A stretch of 64,000 nt of DNA from Paraphoma chrysanthemicola (Eukaryota; Ascomycota; Dothideomycetes; Pleosporales; Phaeosphaeriaceae), in contig JAGMWG010000007.1 of the NCBI GenBank assembly GCA_020744225.1, forward strand, positions 868,001 through 932,000, in the 5' to 3' direction. The position numbers and the translations under genes were made by a program. This document shows, piece after piece, positions 10,511 to 20,799 of this stretch (positions within the stretch are counted from its first letter, which is position 1; every line of letters starts with the position of its first letter). The notes under the pieces were generated by a model. That model made no database searches and was not told where the DNA came from. It saw only the letters and a program-made list of their open reading frames with translations.

Positions 10511-12131
10511 CTAAGTAGACACACCGGCCGCTTTCCTCTCGTCCTCCTCTTTCCGCATATCCTCCAGGAACTTTTCCCACGTCTCGATCGTGCCTTGGAA
10601 AAAGTCAACATGAGCATCTGCCAAGTCACCGAGCGTGTCTTTGAACTCGACAGCCTTGGTCCGCTCAAAGTCTGCGACTTCCGTTACAGTGTGCTCGTCG
10701 AAGGCCTCTGTAGCTTTCTTAGCGTTCTCAACCTCGCTGGTCAGTCGTTCAATCTCCACTTCCAGCTTGCGGACGCGTTGGCGTCTTGCTTGCTCATGAT
10801 CGATACCACGGAAATCTTCAACTTTGGACCGCAGGAAGCCTGATGCGCCTAGGCCTGCGCCGTGTTGACTAGCCATCTGATCGCGCTCAGCAGCTGACTT
10901 GGCAAGGTATTCACTAAGACTCTCAAAGTCGAGCTGCTTTGCTTCTCGTGTTCGAAGCAGTGCCTTCACTGCTTGAATGTATGCGTCCATATCGCGCAGA
11001 CTAGTCAGGTAGTTCTGGTCTGTGTGGTCTCGGAGAGTCTTGAAGCCCTGTGATGTGGTGGTGACGGAGGCAGCGAAGGACGTCAGTGTTGCATCAACAG
11101 CTGGCTCCAGAGTCGTGAGCTTTTGACATTGCGTTGCCAGATCGCTGTAGTCTGTCCCAAGGTCGCCCTGCCGCCTGACGACCTTGACTGTGCCTTTCTC
11201 AACGTTGCCCAGGTCTTCAGCGAGCTTGCTAGATCGCTCGCTGACCTCGATGAAGCGCTTATCGGGCCGGTGCACCTTGGTGAAGGTGTTCACGAATGTG
11301 TCTGCCACTGAGTCCATGATCCCACCGCCTGCATCTGACCCACTCGCAGTTCTCGAAGTCCGGCCCTTCATGTGCTGGTTCCAGTCTGGGGTTTCTAAGA
11401 ATGTGATGAAGAGCATGGCGCGTCGTAGCACTGGGTGCATTGCCATGCGCTTGATAAACCGGTGCAGCGCATGTGCACGCCGTTGTGTGAAGTCTGGGCC
11501 AAAGCGGTCACCTCGCACATACTCCATCTTGTGCTTGTCGGGTATTGGGGGGACGGCGCATTGTGGATATTCCTTCGATAGCTGCTTGTACAGGAAGACA
11601 AAGTCTGTGAAGCGACGGCGGACGGAGAACTCGGATTTCTGGAACGACTGAAAGTCGGACTATAGGCTATGTGTGAGCTGTGCAGCTCACTACGCATCTG
11701 TGCACACATGTACCAACCTTGGTGGTGACCTGGTATGAGATGTACTGATTTGGGGTGCCTGCGAGCTCCCTCTGGGGACTGTCAACCAGCGTCTCCAACT
11801 TGCCCTCGCTGAAGTCTTCGGCCATTGCGCGTCTATGGATAGCTAGTGGATTGCCTTTTGCGCAAGCTTCGTCCTCGACAATATCCTCGTAATCACTAAT
11901 TTGGTCGAAGTCGGGGTCGTCGAGATTGTCTTGCGGCGGAGGCTCTTCGGTTGCAGCAGGTGTGGCAGGTGTCGAGACGGCTGAGCTCAAATGAGTGACG
12001 TCCTCGGGCCCTTGCGCTAGATCCTGCGGGGCTCGCTTTACGCGGATCTGGTCGTACATGGCCCTGTAATCAACAACACTTCGGTCGAGGTGACCATATA
12101 GCGAAAAATACTCGTCAGAAAGCGAGCGCAT
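10511..12131 (-). CDS. snx4: sorting nexin Snx4/Atg24
   Basis: PX-BAR sorting nexin that retrieves cargo from endosomes to the Golgi and is needed for selective autophagy (Cvt, pexophagy) in yeast. Exons 12131-11718 and 11659-10511 flank a 58-nt intron (11660-11717) and give 520 aa. The N-terminal acidic region leads into the PX domain, with YISYQVTTK split from SDFQSFQKSEFSVRRRFTDF by the intron; RRRF and the later RGDRFGPDF/RR pattern bind phosphatidylinositol-3-phosphate. The rest is the BAR coiled coil (about residues 250-500), with the long helix AKSAAERDQMASQHG typical of Snx4. The gene is convergent with the JmjC gene, 244 bp apart. Confidence 0.92.
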
Positions 12132-12342
12132 GGCGAAGAATAGTGATTAAAAGTCTCTACGGAGCGCGACTCCTGACCGCTAAATACAAGTCGGTCTGCC
12201 AATATCTACAGTGAATGAGGAAACTGCTTGCTGGCAGTTGCCAAACCAAACCATCCGCAAAAGGACTGCGCCTACCTAGGAAACCCCAAGATCCAAGTGA
12301 GAGAGCTCAGCCGGTGCCAGATTGCCGTTGTTGGCAAACGTA

Positions 12343-13197
12343 TCAAATGTCGGGAATGCCAAACCGCCTTTCAAACTCTTTGAAAAGCTGTGGGGATATT
12401 TCGTCGCTGCTATTGCCATTTACTGTCCATAAGATTCCAAGCTTGTCGTAGTGCTCCAGGAGTGGCTCGTTGTTTTCCTTGAAGCTTTTCAACCTTGCCT
12501 TCCATACTTCCGGGTCGTCATCTGCTCGTCGAGAGAGTGGTTCGCCCGTGACATCGTCCTTGCCGTTGACCTTTGGCGCGTTGAAAGTAGTGTTGTAGAC
12601 ACGTCCCGATGGCTCGTGCACCCAGCGATTGCATATCCGATCGATGATGATGTCACTGGGTGTGTTTAGGTTGACCACCAAATTTATTGGGACGATGTCG
12701 TGTAGCTGAACAGCTTGTCCAGCGGTTCGGGGAAAACCGTCCAGGATGAAGGATGCAGACGGGTGTTCCGAGTAGCTGTATCGTGACGTTCGCAGCCCTG
12801 AGGGCACGATCACTGAGTCCACTGTCGTCTCCTCCATCTCCACCGAACTCGCATAGACTGCGTACGGCCGCAGTGTACTGTCCCGTATCCATCCGCGTGT
12901 CGTGAGTTCGTTGACGATCAGTCGTAGTATCATGGCGTCTGGTACCAACGCACCCGCCTTCATTTTAGATTCGGCTTGTATGCCTATGGTTGATTAGTGA
13001 CATGGTGACATTGCTCAAATGATATCCATACCGAGCGGTGTCCGTTCTCTGACATTCTTTCTGAGCAGGTCGCCAGAGCTGATCGACGAGAGTTCTGGGA
13101 ACTGCTTCATCAACCGATCCGTCTGGGTGCCTTTGCCGACACCGGGTGCGCCAACCAGAATCGTGCGCGCTGCTCTTGTGAGCCGAGGCATGGCCAT
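12343..13197 (-). CDS. adk2: adenylate kinase 3-type GTP:AMP phosphotransferase, mitochondrial
   Basis: Nucleoside monophosphate kinase of the AK3 class, expected in the mitochondrial matrix, transferring phosphate from GTP to AMP. Exons 13197-13032 and 12983-12343 with a 48-nt intron (12984-13031) give 268 aa. The P-loop is GAPGVGKGTQ, followed by ISSGDLLR; ASFILDGFPRTAGQ is the AMP-binding and catalytic signature. The lid region has NRWVHEPSGRVYN and GEPLSRRADD as in AK3/Adk2. A basic MPRLTRAAR leader could be a matrix signal. An insertion of about 25 residues lies between the AMP-binding helices and the ILDGFPR motif. Gene symbol by homology class only. Confidence 0.9.
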
Positions 13198-13946
13198 TTT
13201 ATGTCGGCCCCGAAGCGAAGTTGCAAGTTGGACAAATAGCAAGTCGGCAGGAATGTAGGAATCTCGAGGACGAGCGGAAGTGTATTTGCGGCTCCGAAAT
13301 GTACTGTCACCAGAAGAAATCCATGTTGAGTAATATGAGAAGTAGAATAGTACAAAACCAAAAGTACTAGACAGTGTGAACAGCACAGTGTAGGTCGCGC
13401 GATGTAGACCCTGAGTAGGTAGAAAAGTTCAGGGTCGACGTCGCGCATCGGTGAGGGGATGGCATGGCTTTCTGGACTTCCCGCAGCCGGGGGATCTTCA
13501 CGGAGCTTGATCGGACCTCAGCAAAGGCGGCCCACAACGGTTACCGAGCACTTGCACCGCTCGAAGAGAGACGGGATAACAGCTCAACAGTGCAGGATTC
13601 CAGAAGCGTGCAAGTTCCTCGGCTCAACAACTGCCTGCAGTTTCGCGTGATCACCCGGTTCCTTCCATTTCCACACTGCGTCACAGGCGTGCGCGGTCCA
13701 GCATGTGGCCGTTGATGGCGACTTCCGCGCCAAGCCGATCGCACCTGGCTGGTTCCTGAGTAGTCCGCGAACGGCTTCTTTCGTAAGCGCATTTTCACCA
13801 TCATCATTCCACGTTCATTTGCATATTATCACGCCCTACCTTCATCTCACCACTGTACTTTACCAACGATTCTTTTCCCCACCAAAATATAGCCGTCAAA
13901 TTCGCCCATCGTCGCTCTCTATCCGTCCAGTCTCGTTCTTGTCGCA
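13198..13946. promoter_or_regulatory. divergent promoter region, adenylate kinase / mdm38
   Basis: 749 bp between two divergently transcribed mitochondrial genes. The overlapping short frames lack any recognisable domain. The part next to mdm38 is pyrimidine-rich, as is common in fungal 5' leaders. Confidence 0.45.
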
Positions 13947-15688
13947 ATGTATGCCACCAGAGCTGCCTCCAGGGCAGCGCCCGCGGTGTTCAGGGCAGGC
14001 ATCAGGTCCTCTATTCGCCCCCATCGGCCGCTGTCTAGGACCATGCCAGCCGTGCGCATTTTAATCCCCCTCCGAACTCTGCAAACCGAATCTACGTCAT
14101 CCTCGTCGCAACAGTATCCGCCTCCTGGCTTCGACGCCAAGCAAGCCAGCAAACCACTCCCGAGGCTGGAGCCACAACAACAGGCCCCCAAAAAGGAGGC
14201 AGTGCCTCTCGAGAAAGACACAATCATCCCCAAGTCGGGGCCGACAGCGCACGCTAAGACCGCTGCGCAGGATGCACAGACATTGAAGGAGTTGGCCCGG
14301 GAGAAGGCCGATGCAGAGACCACAGCAGAGAAAAAGGTGCTGGTAAAGAAGGAGGAGGAGAAGAAGTCTTTGACAATTGGGCAGAAGATCAAGAAGGAAC
14401 TACTGCACTACTGGGACGGCACAAAACTCCTCGTTGCCGAGGTCAGGATCAGTTCAAAGCTGGCTTTGAAGATGGCTGCTGGGTACGAGCTCACCCGCCG
14501 AGAGCGCCGTCAATTACAGCGCACTGTACAGGATCTTGGACGTCTAATTCCGTTTCTTCCCTTCGTCATTGTTCCCTTCGCGGAACTGCTGCTTCCAGTA
14601 GCACTGAAGCTGTTCCCCAACATGCTTCCCAGCACCTTTGAGGGCCAGTCATCCAAAGACCAGAAGGCTAAGACCCTCCGAGCGACACGCAAGGATGTTA
14701 GCGACTTCCTCCGTCAGACACTGAGGGAGACTGGACTGCCAATCTCTGCTGAGAATGCGAAGAGGGAGGAGTTCTCCGAGTTCTTCCGCAAGGTTCGTTC
14801 TCATCAAGATATTCTTCCAACTACCCCGCTAATGAAAAGTAGGTCCGAATGACTGGCGAGAAACCGTCTCAAGAGGATATCATCAAGGTCTGCAAGATCT
14901 TCAAGGACGACTTGACGCTCGACAACTTGTCAAGGCCTCAGCTTGTGTCCATTTGCCGGTACATGAATATTCCATCCTTTGGCACCGACAATATCTTGCG
15001 TTATCAGGTCCGCGTGCGCATGCGCCAGATCAAGCGCGATGATCGAGCTATTGCCTACGAGGGCGTTGAGACCCTCTCTGTTCCTGAGCTCCAAACTGCT
15101 TGCGCCAGTCGTGGGCTGCGCACATATGGCGTTTCCCCTGGCCGATTACGGGACGACCTAGCCTCCTGGTTGGACCTCCGACTTAAGCATGGTGTTCCAT
15201 CGACCCTGTTGGTGCTTGCCAATGCCTTCGTGTATGCACAGGGTAAAGAGGCAGAGATGACGTCGCAAATCGAAGCACTTGAGGCTGTCCTCTCAAGTAT
15301 TCCCGAGGAGCTCTACCACGAGATCGAGCTCGAGGTGCATACTGCTGAGGGCGCAGCAACCAACAAGCAGCGTCTCGAAGTTATCAAAGAGCAGCAAGAG
15401 CTCATTGAAGAAGAGAATCTACAGAGCAAGACAGTGGAGAAGAAGGCTTCATCATCTCCAAAGGATTACGAAGACATCGACGAGGACGACAAGCCAAAGC
15501 GAGTTCCTGCTGAAGAGAACAAGGAAGCTAAAGAGGCGAAGGAAGCCGAGAGCAATGAAGCAGAAGCCAGCACCGGCGATCTTGCTGGTGGTAGCGCCGA
15601 GCGAGCTGAGCAAGACGAGCGCGCACGAAAGGGCGAGGATGCAAGCTCGAAAGAAGAAACGCCAGTGAAGGAGGCGAAGAAAGAGTAG
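13947..15688 (+). CDS. mdm38: mitochondrial LETM1-domain protein Mdm38
   Basis: Inner-membrane protein for mitochondrial K+/H+ exchange and ribosome-membrane association. Exons 13947-14792 and 14843-15688 (50-nt intron 14793-14842) encode 563 aa. The Arg-rich, acidic-free N-terminus (about 35 residues) is a typical presequence. Next come KIKKELLHYWDGTKLL, the start of the LETM1 domain, then the single membrane segment LIPFLPFVIVPFAELLLPV (about residues 208-226) and FPNMLPSTF, all hallmarks of the family. The second exon carries the ribosome-binding-like fold (LSRPQLVSICRYM). The final roughly 80 residues are a Glu/Lys/Ala low-complexity coiled tail. Confidence 0.95.
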
Positions 15689-16099
15689 GCAAACACATTT
15701 GCATGTACCACTTCTCCTTGTGTAAATAAGATATGAACTCCATTCCATGAGCGATCCAGAAACCATGGAAATGTATAGAAAATACCCTTGCCTCGTCATT
15801 GGATGAGATGATTAGAAATGTACAATAGAAAATTCATGAACTGAAAGTGTAATGCGAGCTGGGAGAAACATTGCATATTGAGAAAGAAATTGATGTTATT
15901 TCGGGTGGGGTATCAAAAGCTCAAATCAACGCCGTCGACCAAAGCGCTCGAGCTTCCATTCATGTCCTGCTATGGCAATGGGAGGCTTCCTTCCGCCACA
16001 GTCCCATCTCATTATGCCAACAGCCGATCAGAGTTGCACACGAATTATGCTGCCCTCCAGAATCCGAGGATATTCCCGTAGATACGCCAACAGCGCCTC
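15689..16099. other. intergenic region between convergent genes
   Basis: 3' flanks of mdm38 (+) and the armadillo-like gene (-). The AT-rich part near 15700-15900 likely holds both polyadenylation regions. No gene is seen. Confidence 0.4.
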
Positions 16100-16850
16100 C
16101 TATCGCGCCGTCTCCACCGTCCCTTGCAGCGCCCGTCGCTGCCCACTGAGACCCATCTGCGACCATATTTCCTCCTCATCTCGAGCCATTGCATCCTGCA
16201 ACTCACTGCTCATCTGACCGCTGGCATCTCGCATGAAGACATCTTCCTGCCCAATCGGCCGATCGATTTCGCCATCGTGAATAACAACAGCTTCTCGTCT
16301 TCTGCGTCGCAGATCTGCGGCATTGCTATCTCCCATCTCGGCGGGCGGTTCGTGCAAGCGCCATCCATTCCTCAGTCGCCCGGACGGAAGGTAGTTGTCC
16401 TTGAACACGCCGTGTGCACAGAGTAATTCGAATGCCAGGGCTGCGCGATGTTGAACCTCGTCGTCACGACTGTTCATGTCCTTGAGTAGGAGTTTCCGCG
16501 CTGTATCATTGGCGTAGAAGCGTTGACATAATATCTTGGTTGCGGAGTATCGAATGTCGACGTTGGGTGATGTCGCGAGCGTGAGGAGCGAGGACGTCTT
16601 GATGGCATCTTCTTGGTGTTTGGGATTTGGTGGAAGACGCTCGGGATGCGGATGGTTGTGTTGGGGAGGGGGCTTGCGGATCTCGGTGAGGGTGCGGATG
16701 TTTTGGAGACCGGTGGAGACTTGTTTTATGGCTATGAATGTGAAGACACCTGGTGGGGTTAGTTGAGTGTCTTGGTGTCAAGAGAGATGGATGTTTACCT
16801 AGGCCGAGCCAGAGCCAGGTGTCGGGAATGTCGGCTAGCTTTGGAGCCAT
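16100..16850 (-). CDS. conserved-looking armadillo-like hypothetical protein
   Basis: Exons 16850-16799 and 16749-16100 with a 49-nt intron (16750-16798) encode 233 aa. Splicing joins DTWLWLGLG to VFTFIAIKQV, so the protein begins with a hydrophobic stretch (about residues 10-27) that may be a membrane anchor or a buried helix. The middle reads like one or two helical armadillo/HEAT-type repeats (TSSLLTLATSPNVDIRYSA, then RAALAFELLCAHG). The C-terminal part is polar, with an Arg run and an acidic EEIWSQMG segment. I recognise no named family; a role as an adaptor is speculation. It is divergent from nop14 with 245 bp between starts. Confidence 0.7.
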
Positions 16851-17095
16851 GGCTGAATTGTTGTGATCATTGTATGCAGCGCTCAAGGAATAAATGTGTA
16901 GTCATGGCGAGCATGTGAGAGTTCACCAGGCGGGAGCGATGATGTCGGCAACCACACGCGACTGCAGGGGTGGGCTGCGGCTAACTTAAGTGGACCCCGA
17001 AATCTTGGCCGAAATTTTGGAAGGAAGGCGCATCTTCAAGCACACCTTTGCCAGTACGCTTCACGAAAGCCACACGGCAGCCACTTTCTTTCATA

Positions 17096-19606
17096 ATGCC
17101 GCCCTCGCAGTTGAAGCGGCTCAAAGCCTCGCTTCGCGAACAAGGCATCACTGGCCCGCAAAAATCTAAGAAGCAGAAGAAATCAGTGAACAAGAACGCC
17201 GACGCCCGCGCCCAACGATATTCCGCCCTCGCCTCGATTCGCGAACAATTCAATCCTTTCGAAGTGAAACACCTTGCGCGACCCAAGAAATTCGAATACG
17301 TGTCGCAAAATGCTGCCGACTCGAAGAAGATACTCGGCAGACCTGGCGTCACCAAGAGCGCGGGTGAGGAAGCGCGCAGAAAGTCTTTGCTACCAGAGAT
17401 GAATCGCAAGAACAGGGTCGGCGGCATCCTAGATCGCCGAATTGGAGAGGACGATCCGACAATGAGCTTGGACGACAAGATGATGGCGCGATTCGAGAGG
17501 GAACAGCAGAGGAAGAGAGGCGGGAACGTGTTTGACCTCGAGGATGGAGATGACGAGGTACAGCTCACCCACGGCGGGCAGAGTTTGACCTTTGACCACG
17601 AGATCGGCGAGGAAGACTACGATGCGGCAAGTATCAGTGGGTCAAGTGATGGCGAGGATGGGTTCCTGAAGCGAAAGAGACGGAGAGAGGACGTTGACGG
17701 AGAGGTCGATGAAGATGCGCCCGCGGAGGAGCAGCCCGAGCGCAAGAAGAGCAAGGCCGAAGTCATGAAGGAAGTCATGGCCAAGTCAAAGCTGCACAAA
17801 TACGAGCGCCAGGCACAAAAAGAAGACGATGACGAACTGCGAGAAGAGCTAGACAAGGACCTAAACGACGTGCTGGCTGCGCTACGAGGGCACATGGAGA
17901 AGAAGCCCGAGCCCGAGGCGCCGAAACAGGCTTCCAAGAGCGATTTTGGCATGAATGCTGATCGTGCGGCGCTTCTTGCTGGAAATTCACAGGCAGCCAA
18001 AGATAAGGAGTACGATACCAGAGTGCGCCAGATGCTACAGGATGCGCGTGCGAAGCCGACTGAGCGGACAAAGACCGAGGAAGAGAAGGCGAGAGAGGAG
18101 GCTAGTCGCTTGAAGGAGCTGGAGTTGAAGCGCATGAAGCGTATGAGAGGCGAGCCGACAAGTGACGATGAAGAGCCACAAAAGAAGGACGTCGATGAAG
18201 AAGACTATGAAGAAGACACAGAGGACGATGCGGCGGAGTTCGGTCTCAAGACTGCGAGTAAGCCTTCTTCGAGGCCCGACGGAGTCGACGACGAGGATGA
18301 CTTCATCATGGACGATGATCTGGTTGCAACAGATTCTGAAGCAGACTTCTCTGGCGACGAGTCGGACGACGCGTCTGAGATCGACGACACAATGGCAATG
18401 GATGACGAGGACGAAGACTTCTTGAAGAGCATCCTGCCAGACAAGCCAAAGCAGCCATCAAAAGCTGTGAATGGCGTCCTCACGATCGGGGCAGATGCCG
18501 CATCCTCAAAGCTAGCATACACTTACGCATGTCCGCGGTCACATGAAGAATTGCTAAAGGTCTTCAAGAATGTGGCTGAGCAAGACACATCAACCGTCAT
18601 CCAAAGGATACGAGCACTCTATCACGCTGGCCTGCATTCGGAAAACAAGCATAAACTTGCTGATTTTGCATGCGCACTTGTGGACCATGTTGCCCATCTT
18701 GCCAACCAGACTCCGCCGGCTTCGTTGGCTGTCATCGAGTCGATCATCCGGCACATTCACTCGCTATCCCGATCGTATCCTGCACCTATCGCAACACAAT
18801 TCAGGGAGCATCTGAAGCAGCTCCACGCTTCGAATAATCCTACTCCTGGGGATCTGGCGCTGCTCACAGCTATTGGATCCATCTACCCCACGTCAGACCA
18901 CTTCCATCAAGTCGTCACTCCTGCCATCACACTGATGGCGCGATGGATGGGTCTTACGACCCCCGCATCGTCAAAGGATGTTGCCACAGGAGCCTTCGTC
19001 GCAGCCCTCTGCCTCCAGTACCAGCGACTATCAAAACGATACGTACCAGAACTGATTCGATATACCACGCTCAGCCTTGAGTCACCACACGCCACACCCG
19101 CCCTTCTTACCGCACATACAAAGAACATCATTACTGCTGCCGACATCTGGTCACCCTCCCCATCCTTCACCGAGATCTTCACTCCCCTCCTCGAACCTCT
19201 CAAATCCACCAACCAAAAGTCCACTCTCCGCACCCTCAACGCGCACCTCACAACCGCGCGTCTCCGTCGCCGCCCGCAACTCTTACATTACCACCGGCCC
19301 CTACCCATCAAATCCAGCGTGCCCAAATTCGAAGAATCCTTCGATCCCAACAAGCACTACGATCCGGACAAGGAGCGCTCCGAGGCCGCGAAGCTGCAGA
19401 AGGAGTACAAGCGCGAGAAGAAGGGTGCGCTTAGGGAGCTGCGCAAGGACGCGAATTTCATTGCGCGCGAGACGCTCAAGGAGAAGAAGGAGAAGGATCG
19501 CAAGTATGAGGAGAAGTATAGGCGGCTTGTGGCAGAGATTCAGGGTGAGGAGGGGCATGAGAAGAATGTCTATGAGAGGGAGAAGAAGAAGAGGCAGAGG
19601 GGTTAG
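17096..19606 (+). CDS. nop14: nucleolar protein Nop14 (SSU processome)
   Basis: Component of the 90S pre-ribosome needed for 18S rRNA processing and 40S export, working with Noc4 and Emg1. It is a single exon of 836 aa. The chosen ATG (17096) opens on MPPSQLKRLKASLREQG, the usual Nop14 start; an in-frame upstream ATG at 17048 would add 16 residues and is less likely. Recognisable segments are NPFEVKHLARPKKFEY near residue 60, GRPGVTKS, GGILDRRIGEDDPTMSLDDK and then long acidic and basic low-complexity blocks, with a helical C-terminal half. Near the end, FEESFDPNKHYDPDKERSE and LRELRKDANFIAREK-like text are characteristic. The tail is Lys/Arg-rich and probably a nucleolar signal. Confidence 0.96.
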   Translation: MPPSQLKRLKASLREQGITGPQKSKKQKKSVNKNADARAQRYSALASIREQFNPFEVKHLARPKKFEYVSQNAADSKKILGRPGVTKSAGEEARRKSLLPEMNRKNRVGGILDRRIGEDDPTMSLDDKMMARFEREQQRKRGGNVFDLEDGDDEVQLTHGGQSLTFDHEIGEEDYDAASISGSSDGEDGFLKRKRRREDVDGEVDEDAPAEEQPERKKSKAEVMKEVMAKSKLHKYERQAQKEDDDELREELDKDLNDVLAALRGHMEKKPEPEAPKQASKSDFGMNADRAALLAGNSQAAKDKEYDTRVRQMLQDARAKPTERTKTEEEKAREEASRLKELELKRMKRMRGEPTSDDEEPQKKDVDEEDYEEDTEDDAAEFGLKTASKPSSRPDGVDDEDDFIMDDDLVATDSEADFSGDESDDASEIDDTMAMDDEDEDFLKSILPDKPKQPSKAVNGVLTIGADAASSKLAYTYACPRSHEELLKVFKNVAEQDTSTVIQRIRALYHAGLHSENKHKLADFACALVDHVAHLANQTPPASLAVIESIIRHIHSLSRSYPAPIATQFREHLKQLHASNNPTPGDLALLTAIGSIYPTSDHFHQVVTPAITLMARWMGLTTPASSKDVATGAFVAALCLQYQRLSKRYVPELIRYTTLSLESPHATPALLTAHTKNIITAADIWSPSPSFTEIFTPLLEPLKSTNQKSTLRTLNAHLTTARLRRRPQLLHYHRPLPIKSSVPKFEESFDPNKHYDPDKERSEAAKLQKEYKREKKGALRELRKDANFIARETLKEKKEKDRKYEEKYRRLVAEIQGEEGHEKNVYEREKKKRQRG

Positions 19607-20123
19607 ATACTTGGAGGGAGTGGCGAGGTGTCATTGATACCGTGGTTTCGTGGATAATTGGTACTTCTTCACAATCAATTAGAGCTCATGGCAGAAACTT
19701 TGGTGCCATCAATTCCAATGTATTCTGCTTGCAATTTCCAGATCTGTGAGCCGAGGCGGTTCTCACTGAATCTCACATAGAAAGTCTGCTTGTCGGTGTT
19801 CCCAAGTTCAGCAAAACCAACTCTTCCCCAGGTCCAATGACTGCATGTGCTTGTCGAGACTTTGAGGTTCTGTTTCCCGTTGATCTCAATAGCTTGTTGG
19901 GTCATCGACCGATATTGAAAAGCCACTTCAATTTTTCGTCCCCTCACCTGCCCCTAACGTGTTCTCAAAATTCTCCATTCTCTAGGAGTTTTTTCTTTGT
20001 TGACTTTGTCATAAGCAAGAATCCTTAGGCCGCATGATAGTATCTCGCTTCCTGAGTCCGAAAGAGGCACTCGTCTGTCGCTGACTGTCGCATCTTCAAG
20101 TAGTGTCCGGTCCCAAGTCAAAA
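19607..20123. other. gene-free stretch after nop14
   Basis: A 90-codon minus-strand frame lies here, but it starts with GTG rather than ATG and has no recognisable family, so I do not call it. No repeat seen. Confidence 0.4.
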
Positions 20124-20777
20124 TCACTCGTCCTCGTCTGAATATGGCCGCACCTCCACCAACACGCTGCTGCCTCCTTTAGGCACATCATTGCGAAGGC
20201 TCATTAGCTTCCGTTCTTCTGTGCTGTCCACGAGTACCAAGTGCTTTAATCCTGTGAAATTGTGTAGTATCGGGCAGACGAATTGATAGAGTGATGAATC
20301 CTGTGTGGTAAGCAAGGCTGTCTCTTTCTCTGGAACGGTCGGTGCCTCTAGACCCCACTCTTCCCAGGAGATCAAAGTAGACTCGTTCAAATTGACTTGG
20401 ATCGAGCTCATAGCGTGACATTGCTTCTGCCCGAACATCTTGCGAAGATTACGGGCGTCTTCGCCTTCACCGATGAATTCGTTCAGCTGAAAAGGCAACA
20501 ACTGGGTCTCTTAGTGAAGCTGATGGCAGACTTGCGTAAGACGCAGCGAGTACGTCCAATAGTAGCAGCCACAATACCGGATAAAGAACCTACACAGTGG
20601 CCTGACAGTTCCTTGCCGTGTTTTCACCGTGTTAGTGTAGAAGTAGATCTGTGCGTTGCCTAGGACCAATTTGCAAATCTCGTTGCGCAATTCGGCTGGC
20701 AAGCGTGGGAGCGCGGATTCGAGTTGGTTTCGTCGGGTGCTGAGCGCTGTCAGTCCAGTATCTCGGTGAACAGTCAT
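20124..20777 (-). pseudogene. F-box-like/2EXR family gene with an in-frame stop
   Basis: The frame opens at ATG 20777 and carries the family opening LPRLPAELRNEICKLVL, then SLRLTQVCHQLH. It then meets TAA at about 20511-20513 and continues in the same frame as ETQLLPFQLNEFIGEGED to a natural-looking acidic end (DEDE, stop 20124). In relatives the text around the stop commonly reads as H-Q-E-T, so a single C-to-T change of CAA to TAA would explain the break. About 217 codons would remain. Alternative: two separate small genes, which is less likely because the two halves are one family in one frame. Function of this family in fungi is unknown. Confidence 0.6.
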
Positions 20778-20799
20778 AGTAACCTACATAGCAGCTCTA

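Noticed and set aside
19675..19947. 90-codon minus-strand frame after nop14
   Set aside because: Starts with GTG and has no recognisable pattern.
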